This document shows positions 24,295-32,682 of a stretch of 33,536 nucleotides of DNA, piece by piece. Position 1 is the first letter of the stretch; each line of letters begins with the position of its first letter. A program made the translations under genes and the position numbers. Below the pieces are notes generated by a model. The model made no database searches, was not told the DNA's origin, and saw nothing but the letters and a program-made list of their open reading frames with translations. This DNA is from Chloroflexota bacterium (GTDB lineage: Bacteria; Chloroflexota; UBA11872; UBA12225), in NCBI GenBank assembly GCA_947446285.1, contig CANFGH010000003.1, positions 1 to 33,536 of the forward strand, in the 5' to 3' direction.

Positions 24295-25632
24295 CTACCC
24301 AGACAACCTCGCCAAGGCATGGGCAAGCACGCGCACGCCATTCGCGATCTCTTCCGGGGCGGTGAACTCATCAGGCCGATGGCTTACCCCACCGCGGCAC
24401 GGCACAAAAACCATCGCCGTGGGACAGATGCGAGGCATGAACAACGCATCGTGATAGGCGCGGCTCGGCAACTGGTGGGTTGCAAGTCCAGCATCGGCTG
24501 CACTGGCCTCCAAGACATCCCGCAGATCACGATGCATGGTTTCTGGCAGGTCGGTGGTTACCACCTCAAGGTCTATCCGAACTCCCCGTCGCGAGGCAAT
24601 CCCGGCAGCGTCGTCGCCTAGCTGCCGAAGCACGCCATCCCGTCTCGCCCCCTCGACGTCGCGTACATCAATGGAGAGTCGAACCTCCGATGGAACCCCA
24701 TTCACCGCCCCGGGAAAGACCGCTATCTGACCGACCGTTCCGACGGTGTCGATGCTTCCAGTTCCACGGGCGGCAGCTTCCACGCAGAGGATCAGTTCGG
24801 CAGACGCAGTCAACGCATCGTGTCGATCTGGCATCAGCAAGCCGCCGGCATGCCCGCCCTCGCCGGTGATCACTGCCCGGACCGTCGCCGGCGCCGCGAT
24901 CGCGGTCACCACCCCAATTGGCAGGCCAAGCCGCTCAAGCACCGGACCTTGCTCAATGTGCAGTTCCAGAAAGGCATGGTAGGTTCCTTCCGGAACCCTG
25001 ACGTTCTCCAAGGGCCCGGACCAGCCTGCCTGACGGCGTGCCTCCTCGACACCGTGACCTTCGCCATCTCGCAGGGAACGAGCCTGGTCTGGTGACATTG
25101 CACCGGACATCAGTCGGCTGCCAAGGCACCCAACGCCAAACCGCGTCGGTTCCTCACTGGCGAACACGATGATCTCGAGAGACCGCGTCGGGACGAAACC
25201 GGCGTGCTGGAGTGCCCTCACCGCCTCGATTGCCCCGACGACACCCACGCACCCGTCATACAGCCCGGCATTCGGAATGGCGTCCACGTGCGACCCGGTT
25301 GCCACGGGAGGCAGTGACGGGTCCGACCCGGACCACCGGGCATAGATCGTCCCGATCTCATCGGTGCGCAGTTCCAGTCCAACTTCTTCAAGGAGACTCG
25401 ATACATACGCGCGCCCAGCTACGTCAGTCGGTGTCCAGAGAACCCTAGTCACGGCGGGTGGGGGCGCATCGGTAAACGTGGCCAAGTGCGCCAACTGTGC
25501 CTGTATCCGACCCGCGTCAACGCTAATGCGACTGGTCTCAACCGCAGGCTGGTTCCGCCGCGCAGTCGCAAAATCTGAAGAACCGTCCTCAGATCTGCGA
25601 CCTTGGGATGGAGCGGCACGATCAGTCATCAT
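24295..25632 (-). CDS. M20 amidohydrolase, probable ureidoglycolate amidohydrolase
   Basis: A 445-residue M20-family (hydantoinase/carbamoylase type) di-metal amidohydrolase. Metal and catalytic residues are visible: GSHVDA (His115), YDGCVG (Asp126), FASEEPTRF (Glu160/161), LELHIEQGP and YHDALFM (His). It should hydrolyse a ureido group. The C-terminal block HDALFMPRICPTAMVFVPC followed by RGGVSHRPDEFTAPEEIANGV resembles, from memory, plant ureidoglycolate amidohydrolase (MIFIPCYKGYSHKPEE), whereas the other M20 enzyme here looks like allantoate amidohydrolase. It would make glyoxylate, two ammonia and CO2. The ATG overlaps the preceding allE stop by four bases (ATGA), with CGGAGAC upstream. 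Alternatives: a second allantoate hydrolase or N-carbamoyl amino acid hydrolase. Confidence 0.75.
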   Translation of the reverse strand: MMTDRAAPSQGRRSEDGSSDFATARRNQPAVETSRISVDAGRIQAQLAHLATFTDAPPPAVTRVLWTPTDVAGRAYVSSLLEEVGLELRTDEIGTIYARWSGSDPSLPPVATGSHVDAIPNAGLYDGCVGVVGAIEAVRALQHAGFVPTRSLEIIVFASEEPTRFGVGCLGSRLMSGAMSPDQARSLRDGEGHGVEEARRQAGWSGPLENVRVPEGTYHAFLELHIEQGPVLERLGLPIGVVTAIAAPATVRAVITGEGGHAGGLLMPDRHDALTASAELILCVEAAARGTGSIDTVGTVGQIAVFPGAVNGVPSEVRLSIDVRDVEGARRDGVLRQLGDDAAGIASRRGVRIDLEVVTTDLPETMHRDLRDVLEASAADAGLATHQLPSRAYHDALFMPRICPTAMVFVPCRGGVSHRPDEFTAPEEIANGVRVLAHALARLSG

Positions 25633-26399
25633 GCGTCTCCGGGTGCGATGGTCAAATCAAGCAGCGGATTGCGGTTTCCGTTCTTGTAATACAGGTACCG
25701 TGCTGGCTCATTCCCGATCGCTGCGAACCACTGCGGGCAGAACGGTCCCATCCACATCTGATCCTCGCGCTGCACCGGGTACCACTGGTCCTCCAGACGA
25801 TAGATGCCACCACCCTGCAGGAAGATCACCCCGTGCTCCATGTAATGGCTTTCCACCAGGGGCAGACATGCGCCCGGTTCAAACGTGAACACATTCATGG
25901 CAATGTCGAACCCCGGCAGATCGGGCAAGAGGGACTGAAGCCGGGCACGGGGATCCCCAAGAAACGGCACCTTCTCAATCTCATCCAAACGTGAAACAAC
26001 CACAAATGCCGGTTCCGCACCGTGCGGCGCGGTGATTGCGCGACGGTCAAGCACGAACACCCGACTCGCGGTTACCGCGTCCATGCCGGTGACTGTCCCC
26101 GACGGGGCGAACGCAAATCCCTCCTCATGCAGTTCGTGCACATCGTGTCCTGCTCGGAACTTCACGCTTCCTTCAAGGACGAAGACAAATCGCTCGACCC
26201 CCACCGGCGGAGGTGCAGCGTGCCCGCCCACCGCCATCTCGGCGATGTACTGGACGAAGCCCGCCCCGACCTGCGGCGAGATTGTCACGATCGTTCGCGT
26301 GCCGGTCCACCCGGGAAAGGACGTCTTGACATGACTTTCTGGGGTGATTACTGCATGCCTCGCGCCAATGAATGTACGTGTGGTCGGTGGCAGGGCCAT
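25629..26399 (-). CDS. allE: (S)-ureidoglycine aminohydrolase
   Basis: The ATG at 26399 (MALPPTTRTFIGARHAVITP) has GAGGAATAG upstream and gives 256 residues, the usual length; the tracked start is 16 codons too long. It is a two-cupin protein. The first cupin has VERFVFVLEGSV. The second holds the manganese site: ESHYMEHGVIFLQG (Glu, His, His) and FCPQWFAA (Gln), with WYPVQREDQMWMGPF between. It converts ureidoglycine, made by allantoate amidohydrolase, to ureidoglycolate and ammonia, keeping the labile intermediate in the right stereochemistry. It lies 54 bases after allB and is translationally coupled to the probable ureidoglycolate amidohydrolase, its next step. Confidence 0.92.
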   Translation of the reverse strand: MALPPTTRTFIGARHAVITPESHVKTSFPGWTGTRTIVTISPQVGAGFVQYIAEMAVGGHAAPPPVGVERFVFVLEGSVKFRAGHDVHELHEEGFAFAPSGTVTGMDAVTASRVFVLDRRAITAPHGAEPAFVVVSRLDEIEKVPFLGDPRARLQSLLPDLPGFDIAMNVFTFEPGACLPLVESHYMEHGVIFLQGGGIYRLEDQWYPVQREDQMWMGPFCPQWFAAIGNEPARYLYYKNGNRNPLLDLTIAPGDA

Positions 26400-26453
26400 G
26401 GCTTCTATTCCTCGAGTGTGGTTCCCGAAGGTTCGGGTGCGGACCATCTGTGG

Positions 26454-27809
26454 TCAGGCGTGCGTGGCGGGACGCACGAGCCGTCCCTGGGGTTCGCCAA
26501 CCGGCTTGCCATCGATCGCAACCGTTATCCCCCGCAGGATTGTTCGATGCGCTCGTCCGGTGAAGGATCTTCCTACGTAGGGGCTCTGCAAGTGCCGGTA
26601 ATGAAGGTCCGAGCGCGCCAGAACGGTGTGTTCATCGGTAGCCACGAACGTGAGATCGGCATCGGCCCCAACGGCAATCCGTCCCTTGCGAGGCGCAAGG
26701 CCGAAGCGGCTCGCAGGACCGGCAGCGACCAGCGCCGCAATCTGTGCAAGAGATAACCCGTGTGCCGGACCCTCGGTCAGGAGCGCACCAAGCGTCGATT
26801 GCACTCCCGAGATACCTCCCCAGACTGCGAAGAAATCATCGCCGTCCTTCATGGACGGAGGGGCAGGGGAGTGATCCGATACCACCATGCCGACCCCGCC
26901 ACCAACGACAACTTCCCAGAGACGCGCCCGTTCTTCAGCATTGCGAACCGGTGGGGCACACTTCGCAATCGCTCCGAGCACATCAATGTCCTCGTCCGTG
27001 AAGGTGAGGTAGTGCGGACAGGTCTCGCAAGAAACGTCGATCCCGCGCGCCCGGGCAGCGGCCACGATTGCCGCTCCACGGCCACTACTGACATGCACGA
27101 TATGCAGGCGAGCACCCGTCGCCTCGGCGAGATGAATCGCCCGCACGATGGCCTCGGTTTCGGCAACAACCGGGCGCGACGCCAGGTATGACCGGACGTC
27201 CCTTCCTCCGGATGCCCGCAACCGTGCCGTCAAACCTCGGGTGATCGCGTCGTTTTCGGCATGGACGGCCATGACCATGCCCAGTTCCGCCGCAATGGTC
27301 ATCCCGTCCATGAGGGTCAGATCATCGGACGCGGCAAACTCCGGCAAGCCACTGTCGGACATGAACGCCTTGACCCCGATCACTCCCCGGGCATGCAGTT
27401 CACGTAGGCGGTCGACGTTTCCCGGCACCAATCCGCCCCAGAGGGCGAAATCGACGTGCGCGATGCGTGAGGCAATTGCCAGTTTCTCGTCGAAGCTTGC
27501 TCCGTCCAAGGTCAATGGCAGGTTATTGAGGGGCATGTCGCCGAATGTCGTGCCCCCGCCGACGGCAAAGGCACGGCTACCCGTAGAAAGCCCCTCCCAG
27601 TTGGTGCGCCCCGGTTCATTGAAGTGGACGTGGGTATCCACGGCGCCCGGAAAGACATGAAGCCCTGAGGCATCGATCGCCGTGGCGGATCCGGCGTGCA
27701 GATCCGGCCCGATGGCGGAAATGATTCCGTCTTGAATTTCGATGTCTTCCCGCCAGACAGACCCGTCACGGACGACCAAGCCACCCCGAACAACCTGCCT
27801 GCCGGTCAT
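26454..27809 (-). CDS. allB: Allantoinase
   Basis: The ATG at 27809 shares one base with the allC stop (TGATG), and GGGAGGCAGGGAG lies upstream; the tracked extension is dropped. The 451-residue protein is a cyclic amidohydrolase: DTHVHFNEPGRTNWEG (His60, His62), carboxylated Lys147 in GVKAFMSDSG, His183 in HAEND, His239 in HIVHVSS, and Asp312 in VVSDHSP. FNEPGRTNWEG is characteristic of allantoinase rather than dihydroorotase or hydantoinase. It opens the allantoin ring to allantoate using two metal ions. The gene lies between allC and allE, in step with the pathway. Confidence 0.95.
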   Translation of the reverse strand: MTGRQVVRGGLVVRDGSVWREDIEIQDGIISAIGPDLHAGSATAIDASGLHVFPGAVDTHVHFNEPGRTNWEGLSTGSRAFAVGGGTTFGDMPLNNLPLTLDGASFDEKLAIASRIAHVDFALWGGLVPGNVDRLRELHARGVIGVKAFMSDSGLPEFAASDDLTLMDGMTIAAELGMVMAVHAENDAITRGLTARLRASGGRDVRSYLASRPVVAETEAIVRAIHLAEATGARLHIVHVSSGRGAAIVAAARARGIDVSCETCPHYLTFTDEDIDVLGAIAKCAPPVRNAEERARLWEVVVGGGVGMVVSDHSPAPPSMKDGDDFFAVWGGISGVQSTLGALLTEGPAHGLSLAQIAALVAAGPASRFGLAPRKGRIAVGADADLTFVATDEHTVLARSDLHYRHLQSPYVGRSFTGRAHRTILRGITVAIDGKPVGEPQGRLVRPATHA

Positions 27810-29152
27810 CACTCCCTGCCTCCCGCATTCGCCATTCCATGCCAATCACCGGAACGGACGCGTTCCGCCACGACCTGAACGGTCTGGACAAGCAGGCCCA
27901 GGGCAACCGCAACATCGGCCTCGATGACCGATTCATCTGGATGATGACTGATTCCACCCGGTGACCGGACGAAAAACATCCCGACCGGCGCGATGGTCGC
28001 CATCACCATTGCATCGTGGCCCGCACCGCTGACTACCTCGCGCAACTCGCTACCGAACGTTCGTCGGGAGGCCTCCTGGATTGCATCGATCACCCTGGGG
28101 TCGCACGCCACCGGCGCAACATCCATGATTCCATCCACGTCAACACCAAGGCCCCGCGACCCCGCGATTGACCCGATGGCATCGATGATTATCCCGACCG
28201 CCTCCTGAAGCGTCGTCCCGACCGCGTGGCGAATATCCAGCGAGAACGTCACCTCGCCCGGGATCACATTCGCCGATCCCGGATTCACCTTCAGTGCGCC
28301 AACCGTCGCGACCAATCCCGGTGTCTGCCTCGCCACACGTTCGACCGCCAGCACCGCCTCGGCGGCACCGGCCAATGCATCCGCCCGCAAACGCATCGGT
28401 GTGGTCCCTGCGTGATTGGCGCATCCGGTCAAGGTGACGCGTCGGCGGGTCTGCCCAGCAATCGCTGATACCACCCCAATCGCCTCACCCGCGGCATCAA
28501 GGACCGGTCCCTGTTCGATGTGGGGCTCCAGATACAGAAGAACCTCATGCGGCGCATACGCAGGCCGTTGACCGGCCACGTTTTCCGGGTCAAGCCCGGC
28601 GTCTCGCAACGCCTGCCCAAATGAGACCGCGTCATCATCGAGGCGCGCCAGAAGTTCAACAGGCAGGTCTCCAACCATCATCCGGCTGCCGAGGAACGGC
28701 AGTGAAAACCGCGCACCCTCCTCGCCTGCAAACGCCACGACATCGATCCCGAACGGCTGGGACGGAAAGAGCGAACTACTCGGTGTGACAAGCGTCTCCA
28801 TCAGGGCAATGCCAAGCAGTACGCCAAGCGGACCGTCAAATCGTCCGGCATTCCGAACGGTGTCGATATGTGACCCGATGACAATGACCGGGACATTCGC
28901 GGCACCCGATGGTCGCCACCGACCGGTGACATTTCCGACCGGATCAATCGTGACCTGTCCACCGGCATCCCGCATCCACGACGCGACCAATCGCTCGGCT
29001 TCGCGTGCAGCAGTTGTGAGCGGCCTCCGCGTCAGATTGCCAGGTTGCTCACTGACCAGTCCAAGCTCGGCGCACCGTTCCAGCACCACCGACGCGCGCG
29101 CAGCCTGGCCGGGATCACGCTCGCCGCCACCGGGCCCAGGCCGAAGTGTCAC
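27809..29152 (-). CDS. allC: Allantoate amidohydrolase
   Basis: The GTG at 29152, two bases after the UraH stop, is preferred to the tracked GTG at 29185, which would overlap it. The 447-residue M20 enzyme has the di-metal motifs GSHIDTVRNAGRFDGPLG, AGEEGARF, LEPHIEQGPVLD, NHAGTTPM and SGAGHDAMVMA. The ending VGMFFVRSPGGISHHPDESV matches the allantoate amidohydrolase type (MLFVRCRGGISHSP). It hydrolyses allantoate to ureidoglycine, ammonia and CO2 and needs manganese. It overlaps allB by one base. The second M20 gene at 24295 is a paralogue with a different C-terminal block. Confidence 0.92.
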   Translation of the reverse strand: MTLRPGPGGGERDPGQAARASVVLERCAELGLVSEQPGNLTRRPLTTAAREAERLVASWMRDAGGQVTIDPVGNVTGRWRPSGAANVPVIVIGSHIDTVRNAGRFDGPLGVLLGIALMETLVTPSSSLFPSQPFGIDVVAFAGEEGARFSLPFLGSRMMVGDLPVELLARLDDDAVSFGQALRDAGLDPENVAGQRPAYAPHEVLLYLEPHIEQGPVLDAAGEAIGVVSAIAGQTRRRVTLTGCANHAGTTPMRLRADALAGAAEAVLAVERVARQTPGLVATVGALKVNPGSANVIPGEVTFSLDIRHAVGTTLQEAVGIIIDAIGSIAGSRGLGVDVDGIMDVAPVACDPRVIDAIQEASRRTFGSELREVVSGAGHDAMVMATIAPVGMFFVRSPGGISHHPDESVIEADVAVALGLLVQTVQVVAERVRSGDWHGMANAGGRE

Positions 29153-29154
29153 GG

Positions 29155-29526
29155 TCAGCTGCCACGGTAGGTGCTGTACGCCCACGGGGACAACAGCAAC
29201 GGTACGTGATAGTGCGCGTCGCCATCGGCAATCCCGAACCGGACCGGCACCGTCTCCAGAAAGGACGGATCAGGCAACGTCACGCCACACTGTCGGAAGT
29301 ACTCACCAGCGTGGAAGACCAATTCGTACCTTCCGGACAGCAGGTCTCCCGGTTGCACCACGGGACCGTCGACACGGCCGTCACCATTGGTTACGACCTC
29401 ACGGACGCGCACACGCTCACCACTGACGGAATCAAACCGGAAGAGCTCAATACGCATGCCGGCCGCCGGGCATCCATGCATGGTGTCCAGCACGTGCGTC
29501 GTCAGTCGACCACCAGTTACCGACAC
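29155..29526 (-). CDS. uraH: 5-hydroxyisourate hydrolase
   Basis: About 123 residues, transthyretin-like fold. Hallmarks are GGRLTTHVLDTMHGCPAAGM at the N-terminus (catalytic His), RYELVFHAGEYF, HYHVPLLLSPWAYSTYRGS at the C-terminus with the diagnostic YRGS end. It hydrolyses 5-hydroxyisourate, the unstable uricase product, to OHCU. The GTG at 29526 is chosen because GAGGT lies nine bases upstream; the tracked TTG at 29535 is too close to that site. It lies 12 bases after the uricase stop, so the two enzymes that must act in quick succession are made together. Confidence 0.95.
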   Translation of the reverse strand: MSVTGGRLTTHVLDTMHGCPAAGMRIELFRFDSVSGERVRVREVVTNGDGRVDGPVVQPGDLLSGRYELVFHAGEYFRQCGVTLPDPSFLETVPVRFGIADGDAHYHVPLLLSPWAYSTYRGS

Positions 29527-29538
29527 GTCTTGCAAACC

Positions 29539-30462
29539 TCAGGCATCGCGGTGCACCACGAGGCTGATGCTGCCGTACGGCGGTCGCGGGTCACAATAGG
29601 ACACCACCTTGCTGCCATCGTCGGCCCGTACAACCACGTCCCAAAGGCGGTTCTGGGCCTCGAAACTCACGGTCGCGAGTTGCGGAAACCGCGCGAGTAT
29701 GCGCTGGCCCATCTCCCAGACAAGGTGCTGGATTGACATGCTCACGAACTCATGGAAGGTCGCGGCGCACAGGTCGCGTACCTGCTCTGCCGGTACGTAG
29801 GTCACATGGGTCGGATCCAGAAGCGCACTGGTGTCCGAGTAGGTCCACCCTACATCGAGGAAGATGTACAGCGGCCGGTCAACCCGTTCCTCGAGGGTCG
29901 TGAAACCGTCCCGCACAAACCGTGCGAACGCTGACCCTGTGACCTTGATCAGTTGCAACCCTGCGATCCCGCACTCATGGTGGGTCACGTGGGTTCCAGA
30001 ACCGTCGCGTTTGACGTCCAGCGAAGCCGTCCCTGTCTCGTCACGCCCGTGGCTGAACAGCACGTTGCTCGGCCCAAAACCATCGTCCGTCGGCACCACC
30101 GAAGCGCGATACGGCAACTCACGCCCGCGAACGCGCACCCAACCCATCTGGGGGTACGTCACAAGGAACTGCGTCCCAAGAAACTCCAGGAACCCTTCAA
30201 GTGTCGCCCCGGTGTACGCGATCGCCATCTGATGCACAAAGTTCTTCATCGAGTCGGTCGCGACCACCTGGGAATTGTCCCCCTCGGTGTACGACGCCAG
30301 GAAACTGTCGCCGTAGACCTCGACATCCACGTCATAGGCAAACAGGGTGTTCGCCCGACCCGTGAACGAGGATTCGGGGATGGCCTTGACCCCGGAGAGG
30401 GGAGACGCGTAGAAGCGGTACAAGGAGACACTCGACTTGCCGTATCGGATTTCAGGGCTCAT
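29539..30462 (-). CDS. Urate oxidase (uricase)
   Basis: The ATG at 30462 has AAGG nine bases upstream; the tracked ATG two codons earlier is too close to that site. The 307-residue cofactor-free uricase has the catalytic Lys in RYGKSSVSLYR (Lys9) and the catalytic Thr in DNSQVVATDSMKN. It also has the SIQHLVWEMGQRIL stretch and HFDLPNRH-like FEAQNRLWDV and YGSISLVV near the end, and two tunnelling-fold domains. It oxidises urate with O2 to 5-hydroxyisourate and H2O2, linking xanthine dehydrogenase output to UraH. The pathway therefore requires oxygen. It follows the OHCU decarboxylase gene by 58 bases. Confidence 0.95.
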   Translation of the reverse strand: MSPEIRYGKSSVSLYRFYASPLSGVKAIPESSFTGRANTLFAYDVDVEVYGDSFLASYTEGDNSQVVATDSMKNFVHQMAIAYTGATLEGFLEFLGTQFLVTYPQMGWVRVRGRELPYRASVVPTDDGFGPSNVLFSHGRDETGTASLDVKRDGSGTHVTHHECGIAGLQLIKVTGSAFARFVRDGFTTLEERVDRPLYIFLDVGWTYSDTSALLDPTHVTYVPAEQVRDLCAATFHEFVSMSIQHLVWEMGQRILARFPQLATVSFEAQNRLWDVVVRADDGSKVVSYCDPRPPYGSISLVVHRDA

Positions 30463-30520
30463 GGTCATCGTCCTTGGTGGAGCGTAACCGAATCAGTAGC
30501 TAATGAACCGGCCTTGAGGA

Positions 30521-31027
30521 TCACGCCACATCAACGTCAGGCACCAATTGATCCAGCCTGATTTCGGCAATGCGCTCAATCTGTGCCAAAGCCGTGCGTA
30601 TCTCTTGGTCGCGGTTGTTTCCCAGGCGCCGCTCGAATGCCTCAAGGATGCCTGCGCGCGTGGTATCGCGTACCGCAATGATGAACGGGAACCCAAACCG
30701 GTCGCGATATCGGGAATTCAGGTCGTGAAACCGTCGGAATGCCGCTTCAGGCATCTGGTCAAGCCCCGCACTCGCCTGATCGGCAGTCGACGACGTACTC
30801 AGGCGAACCCGTGCACCGAGATCAGGATGCGCGCAGATAAGCGTTAGGTGCGCTTCGGGATCAGCACGGCGAACCACTGCAACCATCGCACCGTGCAGCT
30901 CGGTACGCGTCGCGAACGGACGGGCATCGACAACACCCTCGGCGACCCACGGCGAATGTTCGAAGATCTCCCCGAGAAGCCGCACGAATTCAGACCGGTC
31001 GCATGCGTTCAGCGTCTGCACGTCCAT
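30521..31027 (-). CDS. OHCU decarboxylase
   Basis: The ATG at 31027 (MDVQTLNACDRSEFVRLLGEIFEHSPWVAE) gives 168 residues, the usual length; the tracked start lies in the divergent promoter region. Catalytic His67 is in CAHPDLGARV, the Glu-His-Ser-Pro-Trp block is at 23-27, and SRYRDRFGFPFIIAVR is the family substrate-binding stretch. It decarboxylates 2-oxo-4-hydroxy-4-carboxy-5-ureidoimidazoline to (S)-allantoin, ensuring the correct stereoisomer. No clear Shine-Dalgarno is visible, so the transcript may be leaderless or start very near. It is the first gene of the purine locus and diverges from the lipoprotein gene at 31168. Confidence 0.93.
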   Translation of the reverse strand: MDVQTLNACDRSEFVRLLGEIFEHSPWVAEGVVDARPFATRTELHGAMVAVVRRADPEAHLTLICAHPDLGARVRLSTSSTADQASAGLDQMPEAAFRRFHDLNSRYRDRFGFPFIIAVRDTTRAGILEAFERRLGNNRDQEIRTALAQIERIAEIRLDQLVPDVDVA

Positions 31028-31038
31028 CGTTAGATTCA

Positions 31039-31147
31039 ACGGTACGACGGAACCGGCCACCAGTGCCACCCAGTGGTTTCGATCCCGTAGCATCCCGAAA
31101 TTGAGAACATCTGACGGATTGAAAAAATGGACCGGCAGTCGTACCGT
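31039..31147. promoter_or_regulatory. Divergent promoter region with a 10-bp inverted operator pair
   Basis: ACGGTACGAC at 31039-31048 and its exact reverse complement GTCGTACCGT at 31138-31147 lie 12 bases from the purine-locus start and 20 bases from the lipoprotein start, respectively. Between them are tandem near-repeats CCACCAGTG/CCACCCAGTG (31057-31075) and a weak plus-strand -35/-10 pair (TTGAGA at 31101 with AAAAAT 16 bases on). The layout fits one regulator acting on both divergent genes. No regulator gene is visible in the window. Confidence 0.5.
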
Positions 31148-31167
31148 CCAACTCAGAGGGAACGTTC

Positions 31168-32595
31168 ATGACCGCGACTACACCCAAGCTGGCCACTGAA
31201 ATCCTGGCGAACCACCAATCCGCCCCACGTCGGGCTATTTCACGACGGCGGTCACTCGTCATCGGCGCCGCGTCAGTCACCACCGTTCTCGCCGCGTGCC
31301 AGGTGCCCGGCACACCAGGGACACCCAGCGCCGATACCGCGGGCGCCAACAAGCCTGCGGGTTCCACTGCCATCGAGGTACGCATCCAGACGGTGACCCA
31401 GTCCGACAACGGGGGGTGGATCACCGAGGCGCTCAATCAGGACATCGACGGACGCAAGGCCAAGCAGCCAAACGTCACCGTGAAAGTGGAGACCTTTGGG
31501 GCCTGGACAAACACCTACCTGCCAGACATTGACAAGGTATTCGCGTCGGGCACCGTCGGCGACCTTGTCTGGTACCCGCCTCGCCACCGGTCGCACCTCC
31601 TGTGGGGAAGCCGTCGCAACCTCGTGCGCGACCTCACTTCCCAATTGCGAAGCATGAAGTTCGACCTCGCCCAGTTCTTCAAGGCATCGATTGACCAGAA
31701 CTCGGACGGGGGCAAACTCTACTTCCTGCCGTTCATCTCCGAACCAGTCTGCCCGATCATCGCGATCAACCGTACGGCTGCCGAATCCGCCGGTCTCACC
31801 ATCCCCACGGACGACTGGACATTTGACGACCTCGCCGAATGGGGGCAGAAAGCCGCTGGACGAGGGCTCTTCGGCTATTTCCGCGCCGACTCCGGTGTCG
31901 ATGCTTTCACGAGCGCACCATTTCTCCGCCAGTGGGGGGTCGAGCCTGTCGACCCAACCGGCAAGAAGGCAACCTTTGCCGATACCAAGGACGCATTCAT
32001 CCAGGCACTGACCTACCGCGCGAACATGGTGAACAAGTGGAATGTGTCGCCACCAGTCAAGCCCCAGGGTCCGAACTACATGGAATTGTTCGGAACCCAG
32101 CAGAAACTCCTTGCGATGGACGGATGGCCGGTCCGCATTGGAGGACTACCGAAGCAATTCAAGTCCATCAACATTGAGTTCGTCTTGACTCCGACCGTTC
32201 GCAAGGGTGACAAGCGCCGCACCCTCCTGAATGAACACGCATACGCGCTGACCAAGGGAAGCAAGAACCCGGATGAGGCGCTCTCGGTACTCACATGGAT
32301 GTGCGGGAAGGAGATGGGCGTCCAAGGTGTGATCCAGGGCTTCAAGGGCCCGGTGTCGCGCCCGGATGTCTGGACGGACCCACGAATCCTAGACCGGGCG
32401 CCAATCTACAAGCGCCTCCGACCCCTGATGGAGAACGTGGAATCCGATTACTTCGTGGCGAATTACCGTGGCGAAGAGTTTGATGCCGCGACCAACTGGG
32501 CCGCTGCGGAGGCTGGTGATGTGACCCCGGCACAGATGGCAGACACCATCCAGCGACAGGCGCAAGAAGTCTTGGACAAGCAGGCAACGGCCTGA
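31168..32595 (+). CDS. Family-1 extracellular solute-binding lipoprotein
   Basis: The 475-residue protein starts at ATG 31168 with GAGGG nine bases upstream. The N-terminus has a twin-Arg-like signal, SRRRSLVIGAASVTTVLAAC, with an LAAC lipobox, then a short Gly/Pro/Ala linker. The mature part is a type-I carbohydrate-like solute-binding fold: TFDDLAEWGQKAAGRGLFGY, WGVEPVDPTGKKATFADTKDAF, LLNEHAYALTKGSKNPDEALSVLTWMCGKEM. It is not related to the BMP protein of the purine importer. No permease or ATPase adjoins it, so it is an orphan binding protein. It faces the purine locus across shared regulatory DNA; a purine-derived or nitrogen-rich ligand is only inferred. A strong terminator follows. 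Confidence 0.85.
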   Translation: MTATTPKLATEILANHQSAPRRAISRRRSLVIGAASVTTVLAACQVPGTPGTPSADTAGANKPAGSTAIEVRIQTVTQSDNGGWITEALNQDIDGRKAKQPNVTVKVETFGAWTNTYLPDIDKVFASGTVGDLVWYPPRHRSHLLWGSRRNLVRDLTSQLRSMKFDLAQFFKASIDQNSDGGKLYFLPFISEPVCPIIAINRTAAESAGLTIPTDDWTFDDLAEWGQKAAGRGLFGYFRADSGVDAFTSAPFLRQWGVEPVDPTGKKATFADTKDAFIQALTYRANMVNKWNVSPPVKPQGPNYMELFGTQQKLLAMDGWPVRIGGLPKQFKSINIEFVLTPTVRKGDKRRTLLNEHAYALTKGSKNPDEALSVLTWMCGKEMGVQGVIQGFKGPVSRPDVWTDPRILDRAPIYKRLRPLMENVESDYFVANYRGEEFDAATNWAAAEAGDVTPAQMADTIQRQAQEVLDKQATA

Positions 32596-32631
32596 TCGGA
32601 CAAGGATCCAGCCACTAGAGAACGAATAGCG

Positions 32632-32670
32632 AAGGGCGGACAGTCAATGGACTGTCCGCCCTTTGCATTT
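32632..32670 (+). terminator. Strong terminator after the solute-binding lipoprotein gene
   Basis: AAGGGCGGACAGTC (32632-32645) and GACTGTCCGCCCTT (32650-32663) form a perfect 14-bp stem with a four-base loop, then TGCATTT. It ends the plus-strand transcript. Because csrA converges from the right, it may also stop that transcript. Confidence 0.85.
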
Positions 32671-32682
32671 CATCCCACCAAG

